The notes: generated from the sequence alone by a model not told the origin. A stretch of 64,000 nucleotides of DNA from Owenia fusiformis (GCA_903813345.2 CAIIXF020000007.1:6949730-7013729); one strand, 5' to 3'. Shown: positions 23,901 to 38,900, counted from the stretch's first letter. Made by a program: numbers and translations.

Positions 23901-26900
23901 CCGTGAGATTTTCTTCCTTTTCTCCAAGTTGAAAAGGAGGGTTGGAAGAAACTGTTTTTATTCATTTGATAAGGTTTAGAGTGGCACTCCAGCAGCGTTT
24001 GTATCATATAAGCAATGGCAGTTTCATAAATATCTTCCATTCATTGGTAAAGAGGTACGAAAACTTTGTGTTCAAATTCGTTAAAAACATTAGAAAAGTA
24101 GGTATTAATATGTGACGATGATGATGGCAGATGACAATTAGATTGAAAATCTGAAATTCTCTCATATCATGACCGGTATTAGGCTGTGCATCTGCACCTA
24201 AAGTATTTGCCATATTAACCGTAGGTGTGACGTGCTTTGCTATATTTAAATACCTTTCCAGGTGGCAGGGACCCGGTATTTAAAAATTATTTAGAAAAGT
24301 AGCTAAAATTTATTATTTTCTGGTGAAACTTATACACAAAGTTGGTAAGATGTTGATCTTTATTATCTGAAAGTTTCATGTAATTATATTAGAAAATAGC
24401 AAAGTTCGAGCGATGCGTCAGACTTTTGGATCACCCCTCGTATTTATACTGACATCATAAATGACACTGATATTCTAATTTAATGACTATCATTTCAATA
24501 AATGTAAAAAATTCTTCAACTACTAGAAAATGTCATCTGCAAAGTCAGTATGTAAACATTTTCTACAATGTCTGTTTATTTGAAACATATTGATCATATA
24601 TATCACCATATATACTTTTTTGATCTACATGAAGATTTTAGTGTGACAAGACCCTTTTACCCTGGAGTTCCTAATCTCATTGCACTAATGTTTCTAGGCC
24701 AAGCGGGGTATGATCCTTATAATCCTAATTTTCCCAAATAATTACTGTTGCCTGATGACAAGTTGTTTTATTGGGAGTGAAGTGATTATAATTTGATAAT
24801 TTATAATAATATTTTGTATTAGGAGATGCATAACAAAATATAGAGAAATCATGTTTCTTTTAATTAACCATGTCTTTATGTATTTTGACAATGTAGAACA
24901 TTACATCGAACATGTTGATGTGAAAAAGTAAAAATGCTATAATAATAAATATCATCAAATAATAATTAATTAGTTATAATCCATTTAATCAATCAATTAC
25001 TACACTGTATACGATATCCCTAAGAGCAGTTACACTTTAGGGGGGGGGGATTTATTAACCTCTCACCCCCTTAGGAACTCTAGGGTAAGGTCCTCAACTC
25101 TAATGATTTTTCTTTTAACAATACTAGTAACATGGATCAAACCTGACCACAATATTTTCAACATCTAATTTCTAAGCTAAAAAGTCATACATTCCAAAAA
25201 AGAGACATCCAAGGCAATACCTGAAATCGTAAAGGAGGACTGAAAGTATCGCAACAGATTTAGGACAGTCACATGTTGGATTTTTGCTATTTTCTGAGGA
25301 TTTGAGGAGGTGCATATGTTAGGCCCAATGCATTTCCTCCAGGAAAAGCACTCATAGAGATGATAAAATAATTTCTATTTGAGACAGGGTGCAAACATAA
25401 CCCACCCACATGCATCAATATGTTGTGTTTTGACACACAGTTAACCCCTTTAAAGAAATAATGCATTCCATCAGGGGTTTAAAAGATATCAAATATGGGT
25501 GACCAAAATTAAGCAGAAAGAAATGGAGCACATGAGTTTTCCCTATGGGAAAATAACAGGAAAATATTGTTTTCTGCTTTATCTAAAAGAAATTTATTAT
25601 TCCTTTTTAGGGGTTAACTATGTCTCAAAACGCAACACACTGATGCAACAAAAATTGAAAAAGCAGGGGTGAAAGGGCGTGAAAATCAGGACAACATTTC
25701 CGAAAAAACATGTGGGTGGATTGTTTTCACCTTCGATGTCTCAAAGTCCAAACTGTTTTATCATCTCTAAGAGTTCTTTTCCTTAGGTAATGCAATGGCC
25801 TATCATATGCACCTGGTTAAATCCTCAGGAAACAGACGCAATCTAACATATGACTGTCTGAAATATGTTGCGATACTTTCCGTGCTCCTTTGAGACCTGA
25901 TATTTCTCAATTTTTCAAACATTGCACTTGTTAAAATTCTTAAACTTCCTTAAATTCATCTTCGGTATGTTTTACTTCTTAGTTTCACACTCTAAAAATA
26001 TATGTTTCATCATAGAGGTATGGATGAAAAAGCCATAAGGGTCATCCATGGCTATACCTAACATTCGTAAATTTGAAACCTTATATTAACAATTTTTCAA
26101 ATTTTGGACTTGTTTAAAATCTTTAACTTCCTTAAAAACCATCTAAATTATGTTCTACATCTTTAGTTCCATACTACAAAACCATAAATATCACCAAAGA
26201 GGGATGGATTTAGAAACTATAGGGGTCGGCCATGGCTATACCTTGAATTCGTAAATTTGAAACCTTATATTTACAATTTTTCAAATTTTGGACTTGTTTA
26301 AAACCTTTAACTTCCTTAAAACCCATCTAAATTATGTTTTACATCTTAGTTTCACACTATAAAACCATAAATATCATCATAGAGGGATGGATCTAGAAAC
26401 TATAGGGGTCAGCCATGGCTATACCTGGAATTCGTAAATTTGAAACCTTATATTTACAATTTTTCAAATATTGGACTTGTTTAAAACCTTTAACTTCCTT
26501 AAAACCCATCTAAATTATGTTTTACATCTTAGTTTCACACAATGAAACCATAAATATCATCATAGAGGGATGGATCTAAAAATTATAAGGGTCAGCTATA
26601 GTCATACACAAAATCCAGCTGTCAAAAATGTCAAATTTTTCGAAAAATCAACAATTTTTTTCTCAGCTCCTACCTCTTCCATGGCTTTGCATCTTTCAGG
26701 GTTACTAACCCTGCTATTGGGCACTTCACATGAATTTTTCCAACCTCTTACAGTGTCTAATTGAAAAGTTAGAATCAAAATAGTAAGAAAATGAGTCACA
26801 AATTTGCCCCCTGGGGTACCTACTTTGTACTAATTTTCAAATTCTTTAGGAGTTATCAGCATCAATTATACTGCAAGTGATTCATATATATAATATCTAT

Positions 26901-29900
26901 GTATGTCACTTACAAACATCAAAATATCTAAGGTTATTTAGTGTGAACAATTTTTTTCCCCAGGGTGGGGTGTTTTTGAGGGGTGGGGGGCTAACTCATC
27001 AAAAAAAAGAACTTCCTACCACTCTGTGAAGCTATCACCTAGGTGGAAGTTTCATCCAAGACTCTCCCCTAACTGAAAATGCTGCCAAACCAACTATACA
27101 CCATTTATTGAGAATTTTCCTCCTCGCCCCTTGAGTAAATAAGCTTCTCCAAAATAAGAGTTGATTTTTGTGTCACCCAGTACATGTATGACAAAGAAAA
27201 TCTGATCTTTACCTTCGTAGAGAAAAACACTGTAAATAAAATGCTGAAAGTCAACATTCCTGCCAAGCCAGTAAGGTGAAGTGTTCTACGTCCTGCCTTG
27301 TCCATCAATGGTATAGAAACAATCGTCATAGTAACCATAATCCCTCCAACACACAGGCTGATATATTTGGCAGTCCTCAGAGCTATGCCCATGCTTTCAA
27401 ACAGTCCAGTGGAGTAGTAGAAAACCTATATATAAGTAGAGTAAATCCAGGATGAGAATTTCAGTAAAACCTGTCTAAGTGGAACACCTTTGGTACCTCA
27501 AAAGTGTTCCACTTGTGAGGTGCCTCTACACCACAACCATGGAAAAGATGGCCTAAAAGTGTTCAACACTAATATGCGAAGTTTTTGTACAGCATCGGTC
27601 ACTTTCACAAATATGTTGATCATATTGTAATGTATACATGTAACTTTACTGGATAAGATAGGACCTTTAACAGTATCATTAGATGCCCTTGGACAATGAT
27701 ATAGGGATTTACAGTTTTGTTCACTATTTAATTATATGTATACACGCAACTCTACTCACTAAGACAGGACTTTCAGTTCAGTATAATAGGCATTTAACAG
27801 GGCAAACAGAGAAAATGGTCTTCCACAATTGACTAAATATAACACAGGGTCAAGAATCATAACACAGGGTCAAGAATCATAACACAGGCCTTTAACGGTA
27901 TTACACAGGGTCTTTAACAAGCAATTGCCACTTACATTGTTTATTCCACTCAACTGCTGAGAGAGATGCATCACAATACAAATGATCAGGGGAAGTCTCA
28001 AAGTGGGGCTCTTGATGAAAGCTACAAAACCCATCTGAAAATAAAGGTATGGAATAATTATATAAGAGAATGCCTATGTTATTTGAGGAATGTTATCTTA
28101 TTGGATGACTTTGAAGGGAATCGATAACATGAATGATAGCAGTTAATGAGTGACCATAGCTTATAATCCTCTGAAAGCAAGGCTCCTGACATAATCCACA
28201 ATGTTCTTTACTTTTTAGAAGATTGATCCCTGGGGCCTGTGTTAGGCGATTGACAGGTCATATTCTTTGAGTGTTCAAAACTTCATAATTAACGAGGATT
28301 CAAGGTTTATAAGTGTTCTTAAATACCACATAGTTTCTATTTCTATGCGTTTTCAAAGAATATAGAGTTCATTGTACATGTATAACAAAGTATAAAGCAA
28401 TACGAGGAATATTATGAGAACTTTGTGATCAATCCTCGTTTGTAAGTTACAAGGAGTTGTATTTGCACATGTGTCTATTTTAGTGTTCATAGTAGAGTAA
28501 AACCTGTTTTTTGGAACACTTTTTGAACCTCAAAATAGTGTTCCACTTTGGAGGTGCTCCACCTACAGAGGTTCATCTTCAATATGTATATAAATATTAT
28601 ATAACACCCTTGGTATACGCAGCTAACGAAAATTGACCGGTACGGGTCAAAAGCTGGACCGGTACGGGTTAACGGTTTTATTTGAATTTAAAATAGCCAT
28701 TACTTGCTCAATATTGACTTCCTCGTGTCTAATTTGAAATATATGATGCCTCCCGATGCTTTTAAGTGCCCCAATTTTTTACAGATTTTTAAACGTACCA
28801 AAACTCTCTAAATGCTCATTTATGCTCTTTTCTCTTGAGAACGACTGTCTCATTTTCACGATAACTTTTATTTAGTACTTCTAACATATAAGATCTATTT
28901 TTCTCCATCAAGGTATGATGTAAATGACATGCTATTTACATCTTGTGAGTTTCAATGACGCGCGTTTGATTTTATAAAAAATGCCAAACTTTGTGACAAA
29001 CTATCAGCTATTGCCCCGAACCGGTCCGTCTTCTCGTTGCAAGCAGATTGCCCCGAACCGGTCCGTCTTCTCGCTGCAAGCAGGATGAAATTCTTTGTCA
29101 CAAAGTTTGGCATTTTTTATAAAATCAAACGCGCGTCATTGAAACTCACAAGATGTAAATAGCATGTCATTTACATCATACCTTGATGGGGAAAAATAGA
29201 TCTTATATGTTAGAAGTACTAAATAAAAGTTATCGTGAAAATGAGACAGTCGTTCTCGAGAGAAAAGAGCGTAAATCTGTAAAAAATTGGGGTACTTAAA
29301 AGCATCGAGAGGCATCATATATTTCAAATTAGACACGAGGAAGTCAATATTGAGCAAGTTATGGCTGTTTTAAATTCAAATAAAACCGTTCACCTGTACC
29401 GGTCCAGCTTTTGACCCGTACCGGTCAATTTTCGTTAGCTGCGTATACCAAGGGTGTATAATATATATAAAACTTAAAAAAAGTGTTCAACTTTGGAAGT
29501 GTTCAATTTACAGGTTTTGTTGTACATTGTACAGTGTAAATAAAACAGTGTTCATTGTTAGAGGTTCATACCTTAGCTTCAGAGGCTTCAGCAAGCTGTT
29601 CATTCTTCATCTCTTCAATGTCTGACTTGACGTCATGAGTATTACGTAACCTTACAAGGGCCTCTGTGGCTGCCGTCTCGTCATCTTTACTGATCAAAAG
29701 ATACCTAGGGCTCTCTGGGCAGAATGGCAGCATGATCAACTGAAGTATGGCTGGGACAATTGGTATTGCTGGAATACAGTACATAAATGTTGATACCAAG
29801 TAGAGGTATAATGGTTACCTAAATATACATTGTCCCTCCTTTCCATAAGGATATGCTTAATGATCCATTTACAAAATACCTGTGTTGGCATATCTTTCTT

Positions 29901-32900
29901 TAGATTCTCTTGTGCATAAATCTGAACTGAGAAAATATTGCTAACGTTTCCCCTACTAGAGAGACCCATCCCTTTCAAATCTTTACCACAATAAAAGTTA
30001 CAAAATGAACTCCATGATATATCATGCTCATGGGACGAAAAATGCATTATTTTCTCACCATAGTAACAATGTCTGCATCATACTAGTTACCTTGATACCA
30101 GTAGGTACAACATCAGTATTATTTTACTTTTACACCAATTAATGTGTTTGACAATATCATAAACACTCTGTTATTAAAATAAGTAGAATGCTATTTAGTT
30201 TCATAAAAAATGTTGGTTGAAACAAAATTTTGAAGGTTAATTCATATCTAACGATCTCCCCAGAATTAAGGCAAGTGGGTGCAGCACCCACCTGAGATTT
30301 AAACTTGAAAATGAGAAAAATTGTGAAAAATGGGCATATTTTCACTATTTTTTGTCTGAATTGTGAAACTTTTGCTACCACTAGGGAGAATGCTGATATC
30401 TATAAAGCAAGGAGGTAATAAAAAGTTGGACACCATCAATGAAAGTCCTGAGTACAGTACATACCTACTAGGAACTGCCACCCATTCTCAGTGCCAAGGA
30501 TCTCCTCTATTCCAAACACCTGGGATAGCAAGATCCCTATAGTAACCCCCAACTGGTGCACAGTTCCTATAGCTCCCCTCAGGTTGTTAGGGGCAACCTC
30601 AACTAAATATGTGGGAGTTAGACCAGAAAATAAACCTGAAAATAGTAGAACAACCTGAAATATACTAAAACAACCTGAGCTTTAGAAAAATTGTTAAAAT
30701 GATATTTATGTATATAGACAATAATTTTGATTTTAATTTGACCGAAAAATAAACCTGAAATTAGAACATGAAATATAGTAGGATAACCTAGAATATATTT
30801 GAACAACCCGAGATACAGAAATAAAATGTATATGGTGAAAGATAATAATTTTTTTTTTTTATTTGGTTGTTAAAAAAGTCATTTTATTATCATATTAATT
30901 TTGATAATATTTTGTATTAATTTATTAATTTATTTTCTTGTCCCTATTTTTCTGCATATTCTAAGATTTTTCTTTTTGAAGACAATCACACATTTTTTAA
31001 TCTTACCACATCCAAAACCAACGATAACTCGTCCAATGATAAGCATCTCGTATGACTTTGCAAGTTTGCTGAAACCCATCAGAAGTGCCGCTATGACGAT
31101 GACTATATTCGTTAACAGCATTCCCTTCTTGCGGCCAAAATAATCAGACCACCACCCACCCATGACACCCCCAAACATGCCACCAATGGCAAAGATGGAG
31201 ACGGTGACGCTCCAAAGAATCGTGAGTGTATTCCTCGCCATAGGGGAACCTGTTCTCTCAACATTAGTAGCATTATAGAAACTCTCAATAACCTGCAATT
31301 AAAATGAATATTTTTCTGCAATTAAAAACAAACTTCAGGGTGTGATTGAAATTGAATTCTTAGAGTAGTGCAATCAAAGTTAAAGTCTGCTCTCAATATT
31401 GATGATGACATGCGGTGTTCTGAAGATTTTTGAGTGGATTTTTTTATATTTTCCTACTCTGTCTAAATCGTTACATGTGGGAAAGTGTGGGAAATAAGTA
31501 TATTTTTGACACTCCTGGTCAAAGTGTTGTAGTCAAAGTATTGCTCGCAAAAATATATGAGACAATTCATCCACATAATGGAGACAATTTTCTAATTGAG
31601 ACCATTTATTTACACTTGAGTCTTATCTCTAAAAAGGAAAGGTTCACATTTCAGGGGTATCTAATATCCGCACCCATATTATACCATAGGCTCAAGCAGC
31701 TGACGGTGTGATCACCATTGATTGGGGCTTGTATATTGCACATGGGTATGGTAGAGAAGACACTTACCGCCTGTGGAGCATTGATGACGCTAGTCTGGAA
31801 GCCAAACTGGAATGATCCGAATACAGCAGCAGAGACACTCAATACTAAAAGGCCAGTCAGACCCTGAAACACAATAACATCAGAGGTTAGTGAAAATCAC
31901 AAAAGTGACTACAAACAATAAGTGCTTCAAACCATCACCTATACAGTTCAGATGACCTGGTTAAATTAGCATTACAATCAGTCTCTACTACAGGAGGCCT
32001 GTACTATAATATGCATTCCTTTGCTATATACAAAATAAATAAATATGTACTGTACAGTACATGTATATAATATGATACTGATAATGCTGAACAAGAGCCC
32101 TTAGAAATATGATAAACAAAAATATAAGGGTCAAGAGATTGTGAGAATATATTTACTGGTTGTTTCCCAATCTCCTCATAGTCCATTTTCTTTTTCATAT
32201 TGTTCAGCTATATGCTTAAATAAAGATGAAATGAAATCATCTCTCCTCCATCTGTTATAGACTTGTTTATTGTATATAAATAACACTGTAAGCTCGGGTC
32301 ATGCTAATTACTCATGATCTGAGGTGTGGTATTTCTTTGCTTTTCCATGTTCAAACTTCTCAATCAATTTAAATCTAATTAACAACCATCTAGTATGCAA
32401 TAAACATACAATGCTTTCTACTTGTATATTCATTAAATGTAAAGAACACACAATAAAGCTATTTAAATCTAAATCCGAAATCTGTATAGTTGTATATCCA
32501 TCTTTTTGACTCGAGCATCAGTAAACCCGTCAGCTTATTTTTTCTCCCTTGATAAAATTAGTTCAAAATAACGTGTCAATTGAGTTTGTATTTTCCAAAC
32601 AGCAGTTCTGTGCAATATCCCATTTATTCTGTTATTAATGCGAGGGTGGAGTGATATCTTCACATTGTCATTTTATCTTTAACATTGTATTGATTGAGTA
32701 GCATATCTGTTATCCTACAATATTGCAAATTGTATTGTAACCTTGGTATCATGTATATAAACACTTTTACAATTCATTCAATGATTGCTTGTTTAGAGCC
32801 ATTATTGATTGAACAAATGAGGGTCACTGTATACATTACGATTAAAAACACCAGTCATTGAAAAAAGATCCTATCATCGTATCATGACCAATAGTAAATT

Positions 32901-35900
32901 CAATGAAAAAAATATCTTTTAACATATATATCATAATTCAAAATGCCACAGCCATGCAAAAGTGAAAATATCATGTCTTCATATGTTGTAGAACAGTTAA
33001 AAGATGTCACAGTCACGAGAACCTGTTAACATGAACATCTACATTATTGAAATTGAAAAGATCTTGTCATTATAACCTATATACCACAATTAACTAACAT
33101 TGTACAGTAAAACTTGTTTAAGTGGAACACATTTACTTGGGTACCTTTAAAATATTACAGAGGTTAATTTAACATTAAGTCAGTTGGTCTTGGAACTCTG
33201 AAGTGTTCTACTAACAGGTGTTCCACTACTAGAGGTGTTCTACTTTACAGGTTTCACTGTTATATCTTTTTCCAGCATCACTACAACATTTCTAATATCT
33301 TTCCTAACATTGCAATAACTTTCCTAAAATAGCAAGAACTGTCCTAACATTTTAATTACTTTCCTAACATTGCAATAACTTTCCTAAAATAGCAATAGCT
33401 TTCCTAACATTGTAATTACTTTCCTAACATTGCAATAACTTTCCTAACATTGCAATAACTATCTGAACATCTGAAGCTCATTCCATTAATTGCAGTCTAT
33501 TCCCTAATAACTGAACCAAATAACTGCAATAAAACTAATGTCTAATGGTGTATAATATCTGCTATTACATGAATTGATTAATAGATGCTAGAACCTAAAA
33601 CAAAGTCTGCCATCTGCTGTGCAAAAACAAAATTGTAGTGCTTAAAATAACAACATTGAACAGGGCAATGAATTAAGAACGTTAATGTTGGGAAATATGT
33701 AATGTAATGCTGATTGTTACGTTAAATATTAAATAGTGTAATTATGCATGTGTATCAAATATTCCATCTAACCTATAAATTCATCACTGGATTATTTTAT
33801 GGAAGGGATTTGGTGTAATTCTGATTTGCGTCATCAATGATTGAAGGACCTCCCCTACTGAACAAATTATACAGGCATAATATATCAAAGGCAATTATTT
33901 GAAATAGTTTGATAAATGTAGGTTTTTGTCCAAATCTGATTAAAAGAATGATCAATGCTAATGCTGCTTTCTTCCAGAAATAGCAAAAAATTGGTTTCAT
34001 ACCCAGGCATTTTCTTTTATTCAAACATTTGTAGATTTTCTTCCAAAAACACAGGGTAAACAATATCGCACTCTTGAGAAGAATGACAATACAGTAAAAC
34101 CTGTAAAGTGGAACTCATCTAAAAGTGGAACCCCTCTGGTACCAAAGGTGTTCCACACATGTTTTACATATGGATAAATAAATAAACTGAGGTCAAAGAT
34201 GTACAATATCACAATTAATAAGTAGTCTGTTGATATTATAGGAAGCACTTTAAAATATTGTAGTTAGATAGTAGTTTTAGTGAGTAGTTGTGACTAATGT
34301 AATCATGTAATAATACAAGATATCAATAAAAGTTAAATATATATTACAACTTACTTTTTACTAATGACAGGTCCCATGACACCAATTTCATCAAGACGTT
34401 AACATGCAAAATGTCACTACCTGCCATTTGCTACAGATGCTGAATACTGACCACCAAACACCACAAAAAAGTTGAAGACTACCGAAGCTGAGCAAACAAC
34501 AGTGTTAACATATTCCATGATACATGATATATGGAAAAATAACCCTCAATCATGGTGATAGGGGCCAGCAGTAAAATTCTAGATGAAAACCTCTTTTAAA
34601 TAGGTTAAAAAAGATTAAGTCAGACCAAAACTCTATAGAGTATACAAGCTGCCTTATCAATTGTACAAATACAACTGTAGACAGTGATTATAAAATATGT
34701 AATCTTAAACCCAATGTGTAATATTAGATAGACAATTTTATAATTTCTAACAAGTAGTACAAGTGGCACAATTTTGAGCAAACATACATGAAATAAGCTG
34801 ATATGGGTTTATATGTCATAGATCATCTCCAGTACTCATGCTCAACACTGCAATATGGTCATTGCTTCAGTAATCAAGAGATACTGTTCTGATATGTCGG
34901 GGAGGGGATGTGACTTTAAAATTTGTTTATTGTCTTTGAAAATTAATTAATTTGAATTGTGATTTCTAGAAATGTCTCTTATCTGCATAGAGTGTGTTAA
35001 TAAAACAGAGACTAATTCTATTTTCTGGACACATTCTAAATAATCAAAAATCACACTCCAAAAATTCAAGTGAAAATTAGTCCACTGAATCCATTTTTAT
35101 TCAATCATTCTTTCAATGTAATACCAATAACGCCACCTGGTCATAAAAATGACTACTAGTACCCTAACATGACTTAACAAACTATTTGTATTGGGTAGCC
35201 TATATCTGTTTTTATTTTACCACTTGAGCTGTTTAATTACCATAGGTCAAAATGCTCCATCTGATATGAGAAGTAATGCGCAGACTTAATTTGTTGTCCT
35301 ACTATACTATATGGTTAGGTTATACTTACTCTACCAAGTGACTCATCAAAAATTATTGAAAAATTATGAATTTAATCTACAAAAATCTTGTTTCTTGCAG
35401 TTCAAGATATTTTGGTTGTGAAATAATTTTCAAAACAAAAAGTAAGAAAGCATCTACAAGGCATGCACAGCTCACTCCTCATAAATGTGTGAGGACCACT
35501 CAGTTATAACACACCCGCTGATAAATTATGACATCTTGTTTCATGAATAACACACCCGCTGATAAATTATGACATCTTGTTTCATGAATAACACATTTGC
35601 TGATAAATTATGACATCTTGTACCCTTTGCATTCGTTTGACTTCACTTCTTAAAAGAGAGCTTCGTCTTCTTAGTTCGTAGTAGTCAATCTACGGTTAAA
35701 TGTGTGATAATCACCTTATTCACGAGCAGCGCACCAGACTTAACATGTAGTTTAACTAGACTCTGCACGCAGGGTAGACATCTTGCTTCATTAAGCCTTG
35801 AACATGTCCGTTATACAGTAGTAGTATAAGTCACATAAAAAATTGGAGTTGACACGATTAAAATTATGTCAGGACTCAACAAAAAAATGTGTCAGACTCT

Positions 35901-38900
35901 GATGTTTTTATCTTGAAGAAAATTGGATTTATTCACCAACAATTTTCAGTTTTTGCCTCTTCAGCATTACATTTACATAATATTTTATACTTTCCTTTGA
36001 GAATTTCTTAATTAGTTGTAATTATGTTCGTGACAGCAGCTTAAAACTGATATTGCAAATCGCAATAATTGACAATGGAGACGACGCTATTTATTGAGAC
36101 CCTCAATGTGTCTATGGCGCAATGACTATGTGTGTATTTTTTTGGGAAGACCAAAATAACCAGAGGCTGGAAGCAAAGTCCATGGCAGTGCTAGTCTTCA
36201 ACATAATCTACCCAAGACACTGAGTGGGAGTTTGGGCTGGAAGCTAACACCCAATGGGCACAAATTAACCACCACCACAACAATACTTTCATAAAATGAA
36301 AAAGCAAAAAATCACATTTACCTTATCTTTAAAATCATCTGTACAAAGGATACTTGAACATGTTCGTTAAAGACGAGGAAATGATCAAGGGAAATATGTA
36401 AAAAACAACATTTTTCAACCGACCAATTATATGGGTAGATTAACCACGAAAAAAACCTAGCACTGTTTGAAAATATTTTGACGTTATAAGAAATTAAAAT
36501 GTCTTCCCAAACAAATACACATAAAATCAGGCTTGAAATCCTTAATGAATTGCTCAGATAATTTTTTTAAGACCTACATCAAACCTACACCATTGTCTTT
36601 GCTTCAAATTGATTAATGGTGACACCGTACATCTAAAGTGTACGACGGCGTGTTTTGTCAATGTACGTTGTTGATGGTTAGGGGTGACTATCATAGAACC
36701 AATTGGAGAACCAATTATGAAATGGTGCAGCCCAAAGGTACTTAACATAGTTATATACATAACTATGTTTGTATACATATTCAAACATGTAAAAGTGAAA
36801 ATTAATCCTCATTTGTGTATTTTAAACTCATGAATTTGACAGGAGTGAGAATGTGATAGCAAAAAGTAAATTTGTAAAAGCTTCAATTCAGCTTAAAGTT
36901 CAACATTATTTGGTATAACAAATGACAACAAGGCATTAACATGGCAAAATGTCACCACCTAGTTGCTCACAATATTATGAGTTCAAACTAAAGTCAGATT
37001 TGAATTTCTGAGAACTTGTAAAGTCAAATTTGAACTTCTGAAAAGATGTAGATGATTTTGAAAAAAAAATTTGGTCAATTTGAAGCAAGTTGAAAACAGA
37101 CCTTTTTGACCTTTTTTGACCTTGAGAAGGTCATTAAAGGTCAAATGTCAAATCTAAAGTCAGATTTGAATTTCTGAGATATGTAGATGATTTTGAAAAA
37201 AAAAATTAGTCAATTTGAAGCAAGTTGAAAAAAGACATTTTTGACCTTTTTTGACCTTGAGAAGGTCATTGAAGGTCAAATGTCAAATCTAGAGTCAAAT
37301 CTAAAGTCATATTTGAATTTCTGAGAACATGTAGATGATTTTGAAAAAAAATTTAGTCAATTTGAAGCAAGATGAAAAAATACCTTTTTGACCTTTTTTG
37401 ACCTTGAGAAGGTCATTGAAGGTCAAATGTCAAATCTTAAGTCAGATTTGAATTTCTGAGAACACGTAGATGATTTTGAAAAAAAAATTTAGTCAATTTG
37501 AAGCAAGTTGAAAACAGACCTTTTTGACCTTTTTTGACCTTGAGAAGGTCATTGAAGGTCAAATGTCAAATCTAAAGTCAGATTTGAAGGTCAAATGTCA
37601 AATCTAAAGTCAGATTTGAATTTCTGAGAACATGTAGATGATTTGGAAAAAAAATTTAGTCAATGTGAAGCAAGTTGAAAAAAGACCTTTTTGACCTTGA
37701 GAAGGTCATTGAAGGTCAAATGTCAAATCTAAAGTCAGATTTGAACTTCTGAGAACATGTAGATGATTTAGAAAAAAATTGAAGTCAGTCTAAACAGTAT
37801 TTGTTAAGTTATAGGAAGTTGTAAGAAATTGTTACAGACGCCGGACGCCAACCGCCGGATGCCGGATGCCAACCACCAACCGCCGGACGCCAACCACCAA
37901 CCGCCGTCGCAAAAAAAGGGAGACCATAACAATATGTCACCACTTTTGGTGGTGACATAATAAATGGTATACCTAGCACAGCAGGCCTGTACCTACATGT
38001 ATGTTTAGCAAAGTGCCTCAGTCGAAATTTTTGCCTCTAATTTTTTTTTTTAAATGAATGTTCTTTTCATCACAAATTCTGTACCAGCAGTCGACCTGTC
38101 ATCCTCAATCTTACTGCACACAAGGTTTTGCAATCTTTCTGCATATCAAGTGTTGCAATCTTTCTGCATTTCAAGTTTTGCAATCTTACTGCATTCTAAG
38201 TTTTGCAATCTTTCTGCATATCAAGTTTTGCAATCTTACTGCATTCTAAATTTTGCAATCTTTCTGCTTACCAAGTTTTGCAATCTTTCTGCATTCTAAG
38301 TTTTATAACTACATGTAGTTGGTCTAATGATCACCTTGCATTAGGGAAAATCTAGTGAATATTTTGCTTTGGTAAAAAGGCCATTGAGTCAACAAATAAC
38401 TCTTGTACAGATTTAGCTCTAGAAGACCTATAACTGAACACTTATTAGTGAACCTCTCTAGTAAAAACAATCTTCTAATAAATCTAGTTCTTATGAACTC
38501 ACATTATTTTAGTGACCACATACCTACAGCGAACACATTGCTTTCGTGAAGAAGTGCCCATAAACACCTATAAGTGAACACCTCTCTAGTAAACACAACA
38601 ATCTAATAAATCTAGTTCTCGTGAAGTCACATCATTCTAGTTACTATAAACCTGCGGTGAAAACCTGGCTTATGTGAACAATCCCCTCAAGTGAACAAGT
38701 GTTCATGAACATGTTTCTAGTGATTATTTTGAATATTGTGATTATTGTGATATTGTGATCTAGTGGAACCAAATTAGACTTTCTACACAGAACATGCACC
38801 TCCATGGAAACAATTAAAACATATTAGATAGGTGAAGTTCAAGCTCAGCTCACTACATATTTATGTTACGTTTTTTGACCAGAACATTTGTTTCATAGAT

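Larger units (their letters stand above)
21791..27136. mobile_element. Large inverted repeat in transporter intron 7
   Basis: The outer ends ACTCAAGGGGCGAG (21791) and CTCGCCCCTTGAGT (27123-27136) begin arms of about 1.25 kb (to about 23045 and from about 25895). Each arm holds four tandem units of about 180 bp with CCATGGCTGACCCCTATAG and TTTTAAACAAGTCCAAAATT. The arms match closely, including a poly-A/C-rich stretch at 21920-21975. The loop contains two further inverted-repeat elements (23346-24440 and 25213-25900) and one weaker one. The right end is only about 75 bp from the exon 7 donor. Confidence 0.8.

Noticed and set aside
23831-24213. Minus-strand frames inside the TA-flanked element as a transposase
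   Set aside because: No catalytic block or helix-turn-helix motif could be identified; kept only as non-coding interior.
34340-34380. Possible third transporter start: minus-strand ATGGGACCTG followed by GTAAGT
   Set aside because: The reading frame reaches the donor in phase 2 (or phase 1 from the upstream ATG), which does not fit exon 2, and the region is repeat-rich.
38054-38299. Two overlapping open frames of 81 and 63 codons
   Set aside because: They read a 25-bp tandem repeat in different frames; no independent coding evidence.
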